Of a stretch of 64,000 nt of DNA, positions 59,663 through 64,000 are shown one piece after another. Within the stretch, counting starts at the first letter, position 1. Each line of letters begins with the position of its first letter. The translations under genes and the position numbers were made by a program. Under the pieces are notes generated by a model. The model was not told where the DNA came from. It saw only the letters and a list, made by a program, of their open reading frames with translations, and did no database searches. Source of the DNA: Palsa-661 sp035535015 (GTDB lineage Bacteria > Actinomycetota > Acidimicrobiia > Acidimicrobiales > UBA8190); assembly GCA_035535015.1 (NCBI GenBank), contig DATLQU010000011.1:1-64000 (forward strand). Direction: 5' to 3'.

Positions 59663-60904
59663 ATGGATCGAAACGGGGGGGACCGCCTGGCCACGGACGC
59701 CGCCTGGCGGGCCCGGGCCGCCAAGGTCATCCCCGGCGGTCTCTACGGCCATCAGAACGTGGCCGCCTTGCCGCCGGGCTATCCCCAGTTCATGAGCCAC
59801 GGCCTCGGTTCCCATGTCTGGGACGTCGACGGCAACGAGTACATCGACCTGATGTGCAGCTACGGCCCCGTCCTGCTCGGCCACCGCCACCCTCGGGTGG
59901 ACGAAGCCGCCGCCCGCCAGGCGGCCGAGGCCGACTGCCAGAACGGTCCATCGCCGCGGATGGTGGAACTGGCCGAGACCCTGACGGCCACCGTCCACCA
60001 CGCCGACTGGGCCATCTTCTCCAAGAACGGCACCGACGCCACCACCCAGTGCGTCACCATCGCCCGGGCCGCCACCGGCAAGCGCAAGATCCTGGTGGCC
60101 TCCGGCGCCTATCACGGGGCGGCGCCCTGGTGCACCCCGGGACCGGCCGGCGTCCTGGCCGAGGACCGGGCCCATCTCCTCGAGTACCGCTACAACGACC
60201 TGGCCTCGGTGGCGGCGGCGGTGGCGGCGGCCGGGGACGACGTGGCCGGGATCGTGGTCAGTCCCATCCGCCACGACATCGGTATCGACCTGGAACTGCC
60301 CGATCCCGCCTTCGCCACCGGGCTCCGCGTCCTGTGCGACCGCATCGGGGCGGTCCTCATCCTCGACGACGTCCGTTGCGGCTTCCGCCTCCATCACGGC
60401 AGCTCCTGGGAGCCGGTCGGCGTCGACCCCGACTTGAGCGCCTGGAGCAAGGCCATCGCCAACGGCTACGCCCTCGGAGCCGTCCTCGGCCGGCAGTCCC
60501 TGGCCGGCGCCGTTCGCAAGATCTACACGACCGGCTCCTTCTGGTTCGCCGCCGTTTCCATGGCGGCGTCGCTCGCCACCATGCAGGTTCTCGAAGAAGA
60601 GGACACCGTGGGCATGACGGTCAAGATCGGCACCATGCTCCGCGAGGGTCTGGCGGAACAGGCTTCGGCCCGCCAACTCGAGGTCTCTCTCTCCGGACCG
60701 GTCCAGATGCCCTTCATGACCTTCGCCGACGACGACCCCACCTTCGCCATGGCCAACACCTTCTCCCGCCACTGCATTCTGGGCGGTGTCTACCTCCACC
60801 CCCGTCACAACTGGTTCGTCTCGGGGGCCATGGACGAGGACGACCTCGATCTGGTCCTGGCCGTCACCGACGCGGCCTTCGACCAGCTGGCGGCTACCAC
60901 CTGA
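59663..60904 (+). CDS. Class III aminotransferase (GSA-aminomutase-like)
   Basis: A 413-residue PLP enzyme of the glutamate-1-semialdehyde aminomutase/class III aminotransferase type. Segments include VIPGGLYGHQNVAALPPGYP, VWDVDGNEYIDLMCSYGPVL, FSKNGTDATTQCVTIARAAT, SGAYHGAAPWCTP, the PLP-ring Asp in LILDDVRCGFRLHH and the Schiff-base Lys in AWSKAIANGYALGA. It is not a typical hemL: GSA markers are weak and the context is the dimethylformamidase-like gene 14 bp upstream. Amino donor and substrate are unknown. Confidence 0.88.
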   Translation: MDRNGGDRLATDAAWRARAAKVIPGGLYGHQNVAALPPGYPQFMSHGLGSHVWDVDGNEYIDLMCSYGPVLLGHRHPRVDEAAARQAAEADCQNGPSPRMVELAETLTATVHHADWAIFSKNGTDATTQCVTIARAATGKRKILVASGAYHGAAPWCTPGPAGVLAEDRAHLLEYRYNDLASVAAAVAAAGDDVAGIVVSPIRHDIGIDLELPDPAFATGLRVLCDRIGAVLILDDVRCGFRLHHGSSWEPVGVDPDLSAWSKAIANGYALGAVLGRQSLAGAVRKIYTTGSFWFAAVSMAASLATMQVLEEEDTVGMTVKIGTMLREGLAEQASARQLEVSLSGPVQMPFMTFADDDPTFAMANTFSRHCILGGVYLHPRHNWFVSGAMDEDDLDLVLAVTDAAFDQLAATT

Positions 60905-61148
60905 GCCTCTCCCCGGGCGGGAAAACCCTGGTGGCAAGGGGTGGGGGCGGGCCAGGTTGTCCGGCGCCCCCCTCCACCGGCTATGACAGGCACTCCGCTC
61001 GCCGGACGGACCCGTCACCAGGCGTTCACAACGCCGAAACCCTCACGTCACAGAGGCCTGAGATGGTGGGCGGAGTCGCGCTCGCCGGTGACCCCGTCAG
61101 ATCGCGACATCGCAGAGGCGACCCACAGGAACCGGAGGACCCCGTCCC

Positions 61149-62165
61149 ATGAGCTACCAGGCCGAATACATCTGGATCGACGGCACCGAGCCGTCACCGC
61201 TGCTTCGGAGCAAGACCCGCATCGTCGCCGACGGGAAGGAGCCGGGCATCTGGGGCTTCGACGGCTCCAGCACCAACCAGGCCATGGGCCACGATTCGGA
61301 CTGCGTCCTACAGCCCGTCTTCGTCTGCCCCGATCCTCTGCGTGCCCCCGGGGACAAGTTGGTCATGTGCGAAGTCCTGCTCACCGACTTCACCCCCCAT
61401 CCCACCAACACACGGGCCGGCCTGGCCGCAGTGGCCGAGAAGTACGCCGACCAGGAACCCGTCTTCGGCATCGAGCAGGAGTACACCTTCCTCCAGGACA
61501 GCCGCCCCATGGGCTGGCCGATCAAGGGCTACCCCGCTCCCCAGGGCCCGTACTACTGCGGAGTGGGAGGAGACAAGATGCCCGGTCGCGACATCGTGGA
61601 GCGCCACACGGTGGCCTGCATGGATGCCGGTCTCGGCATCGAGGGCACCAACGCCGAGGTCATGATGGGCCAGTGGGAGTTCCAGGTCGGCGTCCTGGCG
61701 CCGCTCGACGTGGCCGACCAACTCTGGGTGGCCCGCTGGCTGCTCTTCCGGATCGCCGAGGATTTCGGTGTCTTCGCCACCCTGGAGCCGAAGCCGGTCA
61801 TGGGTGACTGGAACGGCGCCGGGGCTCACACCAACTTCTCCACCAAGGCCATGCGTGAGGAGGGTGGCTGGGACGCCATCATCGCCGGCTGCGAGGCGCT
61901 GGGGAAGAACGTCGATGAGCACGTGACCAATTACGGCATCGGCATCGCCGATCGGCTCACCGGCGCCCACGAGACGGCCCACTTCTCGCAGTTCAGCTAC
62001 GGCACGTCGGACCGTGGCGCCTCCATCCGCATTCCCTGGGCCGTGGCCCAGGACAAGAAGGGCTGGCTCGAGGACCGCCGACCGAACGCCAACATGGATC
62101 CCTACACGGTCTGCCGCCTCATGGTCAGCACCGTCTGCGGCGACGCGGCGGGCGACACCATCTGA
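61149..62165 (+). CDS. glnII: Glutamine synthetase type II (GSII)
   Basis: A 338-residue eukaryote-type glutamine synthetase, short like GSII (GSI is about 470). Motifs: WGFDGSSTNQA, FGIEQEYTFLQ, GTNAEVMMGQWEFQVG, the substrate loop MGDWNGAGAHTNFSTKAMR and SIRIPW. It makes glutamine from glutamate, ammonia and ATP. The upstream 244 bp gap has no clear terminator, so it may be partly co-transcribed with the aminotransferase. It would fit capture of ammonia released by the preceding enzymes. Confidence 0.95.
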   Translation: MSYQAEYIWIDGTEPSPLLRSKTRIVADGKEPGIWGFDGSSTNQAMGHDSDCVLQPVFVCPDPLRAPGDKLVMCEVLLTDFTPHPTNTRAGLAAVAEKYADQEPVFGIEQEYTFLQDSRPMGWPIKGYPAPQGPYYCGVGGDKMPGRDIVERHTVACMDAGLGIEGTNAEVMMGQWEFQVGVLAPLDVADQLWVARWLLFRIAEDFGVFATLEPKPVMGDWNGAGAHTNFSTKAMREEGGWDAIIAGCEALGKNVDEHVTNYGIGIADRLTGAHETAHFSQFSYGTSDRGASIRIPWAVAQDKKGWLEDRRPNANMDPYTVCRLMVSTVCGDAAGDTI

Positions 62166-62472
62166 CGCCGGGCTTTCTGACCGGAGGCCCGCACCGGACG
62201 GGCTCCGCTGTTCTCGACCAGTTCTGTCTCGTGGAGAGAGAGACGAGTTCTCTCTCGTGGAGAACAGTGGCGCCCGCCGGGATCAGCCGCTCGGTAACAG
62301 CTGATCGCGCCGCAACCCTTCGAGCAGTTCTTCATAGGGTCCCAGAAGAGGTCCCCGGATGTCACGGCGTGGTCGCGGCCCGGCCAACAGGCCACCTCGC
62401 CGCTCTCGCCCGAGGTCACCGCCGCCGTCGGCCCGCCAGGTGCCGCGTTCGATCACCTCCGGCGTCCGCAGG
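62166..62472. other. Convergent gap with TCTCGTGGAGA direct repeat
   Basis: This gap lies between the convergent glnII and zwf genes. TCTCGTGGAGA occurs twice (62227-62237, 62253-62263) within a pyrimidine/purine-alternating stretch that can form weak hairpins. It may contain a terminator for either gene. No ORF is recognised. Confidence 0.45.
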
Positions 62473-63999
62473 TCACCGGTGCTGGCGCCAACCCCGCTCG
62501 AAGGGCAGTCGCCAGGTCCGCGGGGCGATCAGGTCGGCGATGGCCCGCGGCCCCCACGAACCGACCCGGTAGAGCTGGACGTCGGGGGGATTCTCGAGCA
62601 ACGGCGTCGACAGCTCCCACAACCGTTCGATCCCCTCGGCGTTGGTGAAGAGGGTCTGGTCCCCGCTCATGGCGTCGTGGATCAGTCGTTCGTAGGCCTC
62701 GAGGACGCCGTCGGCGTGATCGGTCTCGTGCAGGGCGAACTGCAGGCTCAACTTGTCCAGCTTCATGCCCGGTCCGGGCTGCTTGCCGTAGAAGGAAAGC
62801 GAAAGCTTGGACGCGTCGGCCAGGTCGAAGGTCAGGTGGTCGGGCCCCTGAGCGCCCACCCCCGAGCCCGGGGGGAACATCGACTTCGGCGGCTCCCGGA
62901 AGGCGATGGAGACGATCCGTGCCCCTTCGGCCATCTGCTTGCCCGTCCGCAGGTAGAAAGGGACACCGGCCCACCGCCAGTTGTCGATCTCGCAGCGCAG
63001 AGCGACGAAGGTCTCGGTGTTGGAACCGTCGGACACTCCATCGCTCCAGCAGTAGCCCTCGTACTGGCCCCGGACGACCTGGCTGGTGTCGATGGGCTGC
63101 ATCGACCGGAAGACCTTGTTCTTCTCCTCATTGATGGCCCGGGGCTCGAGGGCGGTGGGCGGCTCCATGGCCACGAAGGCCAGGATCTGGAAGAGGTGCG
63201 TCACCACCATGTCCCGGAACGCCCCCGTCTGCTCGTAGAAGGCGGCTCGCGATCCGACCGACAATGTCTCGGGCACGTCGATCTGGATGTGATCGATGTG
63301 CTCGCGGTTCCAGATGGGCTCGAACAGTCCGTTGGCGAACCGGAAGGCCAGGATGTTCTGGGCCGCTTCCTTGCCCAGGAAGTGGTCGATCCGGAAGACC
63401 TGGTGGTCGTCGAACACCTCCTGGACGACGGAGTTCAGACGCCGGGCCGAGGGGAGGTCGGTGCCGAAGGGCTTTTCCATGATGATCCGCGACCGATCCG
63501 TCAGGCCGGCCCGGCCGAGCGTCGCCACCACCTCGTCGGCGGCCTGCGGGGGGATGCTCAGATAGTGCAGGCGCCGCGGTTCACCGCTCAACGTGGCCTC
63601 GGCCCGCTCGACGGCACCGGCCAGGGCCGTGGCCCCTCCCGATCCGGATACGAAGCTGATCCGCTCCCGGAAACGGTGCCAATGCTCGTCGGTCACCTCG
63701 CCGCGGGCGAACTCGTCGCAGGCGGCACGAGCCAGCTTCTGGTACTGCTGATCGTCGAGCTCGTCGAGCGACGTGGCCACGATCCGGCACTCGGGAAGGA
63801 GCCCGGCGCGCGAGAGATGGAAGAGCCCGGGCAGCAGCTTGCGCCGGGCCAGGTCCCCGGTTCCGCCGAACAGGACCACCACGTGGGGAGGCAGCGGTGG
63901 GTGGTCGTGGTTCGCCGGTCCGGACGAGGGCCGGTGGGCGGGCCACTCCTCGGTCGGACCCATGCCCGGGCGGTCTCCCAGATCGTAGGCCGCCGTCAC
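62473..63999 (-). CDS. zwf: Glucose-6-phosphate dehydrogenase, possibly cut by edge
   Basis: A 508-residue NADP-dependent enzyme of the oxidative pentose phosphate pathway. The dinucleotide site is LFGGTGDLARRKLLPGLF, the conserved EKPFGTD segment follows, and the active-site signature is RIDHFLGKE. The C-terminal domain with YEGYCWSDGVSDGSNTETFV and PFYLRTGKQM is complete to the stop. The frame reaches the window edge at GTG 63999; an internal ATG 36 bp further in (MGPTEEWPAH) is another start, so the protein may be complete here or begin outside. Confidence 0.94.
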   Translation of the reverse strand: MTAAYDLGDRPGMGPTEEWPAHRPSSGPANHDHPPLPPHVVVLFGGTGDLARRKLLPGLFHLSRAGLLPECRIVATSLDELDDQQYQKLARAACDEFARGEVTDEHWHRFRERISFVSGSGGATALAGAVERAEATLSGEPRRLHYLSIPPQAADEVVATLGRAGLTDRSRIIMEKPFGTDLPSARRLNSVVQEVFDDHQVFRIDHFLGKEAAQNILAFRFANGLFEPIWNREHIDHIQIDVPETLSVGSRAAFYEQTGAFRDMVVTHLFQILAFVAMEPPTALEPRAINEEKNKVFRSMQPIDTSQVVRGQYEGYCWSDGVSDGSNTETFVALRCEIDNWRWAGVPFYLRTGKQMAEGARIVSIAFREPPKSMFPPGSGVGAQGPDHLTFDLADASKLSLSFYGKQPGPGMKLDKLSLQFALHETDHADGVLEAYERLIHDAMSGDQTLFTNAEGIERLWELSTPLLENPPDVQLYRVGSWGPRAIADLIAPRTWRLPFERGWRQHR

Positions 64000-64000
64000 G

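Noticed and set aside
58097..60904. 935-residue open frame on the plus strand
   Set aside because: Only its 3' half (from 59663) is the aminotransferase; the first 520 residues are an Arg/Pro-rich shadow of the dimethylformamidase-like gene.
59531..61018. 495-residue minus-strand open frame
   Set aside because: Antisense shadow of the aminotransferase gene; Gly/Val/Asp-rich with no recognisable domain.
1..64000. CRISPR array, rRNA genes, prophage
   Set aside because: No regularly spaced repeats of CRISPR length, rRNA-like stretches or phage structural genes were seen.

Overview
The window looks like chromosomal DNA of a high-GC actinobacterium, most likely of the Acidimicrobiia type. Supporting signs are many GTG starts, frequent ATGA/TGATG start-stop overlaps, GYW-type secreted repeats (9.7-10.7 kb), a deazaflavin (F420) nitroreductase, a DUF664 DinB protein and a type II glutamine synthetase. 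The assignment is inferred; no rRNA or tRNA gene was found to confirm it.

Layout. 0-9.5 kb: an IS110-family transposase end, an AidB-like acyl-CoA dehydrogenase, a methyltransferase, a decayed P450, an overlapping operon (double OB-fold DUF35 protein plus two Cys-less thiolase-like proteins) and an APH-family kinase. 9.6-38.7 kb: a stress/anaerobiosis island. It holds a GYW-repeat secreted protein, a broken lipoprotein, a DevS/DosT-like GAF histidine kinase, DinB, Hsp20, a broken erythromycin-esterase homologue, a phosphoribosyltransferase-hydrolase fusion, a four-gene nickel CO dehydrogenase operon (cooF-cooS-cooC-flavoprotein), a pseudogene patch (MFS, glutamate dehydrogenase), an acetyl-CoA hydrolase/transferase, two ABC export systems, aldehyde dehydrogenase plus DUF779, two FMN-binding PPOX proteins, a CBS protein, an Rv2004c-like APH/AAA protein, DUF1918, a zinc alcohol dehydrogenase and a UspA protein. 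38.7-47.6 kb: secreted and beta-propeller proteins, a methyltransferase, an NAGPA-type phosphodiester glycosidase and an OmpR-type two-component system. 47.6-57 kb: a DoxX-Rieske fusion, an ABC-F ATPase, an FAD oxidoreductase, an F420-type nitroreductase with a TetR regulator, a VOC protein and a UvrD-type helicase. 57-64 kb: transporter remnants, then an N,N-dimethylformamidase-like protein, a class III aminotransferase, glutamine synthetase II and glucose-6-phosphate dehydrogenase.

How it may work together. The main observation is a set of 14-bp palindrome-like boxes (roughly G-K-G-H-C-n-W-T-S-G-n-C-C-C) upstream of hsp20, the phosphoribosyltransferase fusion, the broken lipoprotein, an ABC transporter, both PPOX genes, a coiled-coil protein, DUF1918, UspA and possibly the aldehyde dehydrogenase. 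They resemble the DosR/DevR box of Mycobacterium tuberculosis, and the gene set matches much of that dormancy regulon. The orphan kinase at 11.6-12.7 kb keeps the His and Tyr that in DevS sit at the heme. The CO dehydrogenase operon lies inside the island but lacks the box; it has its own 17-bp triple repeat. A heme sensor that could respond to O2, NO or CO, next to an enzyme that oxidises CO, suggests a hypoxia/CO survival module. That link is inference.

Many genes are interrupted by single-base frameshifts (lipoprotein, small ORF, CBS, VOC, secreted protein), and others are true remnants (P450, MFS, glutamate dehydrogenase, erythromycin esterase, two transporter ends). Some of the single-base events could be assembly errors.
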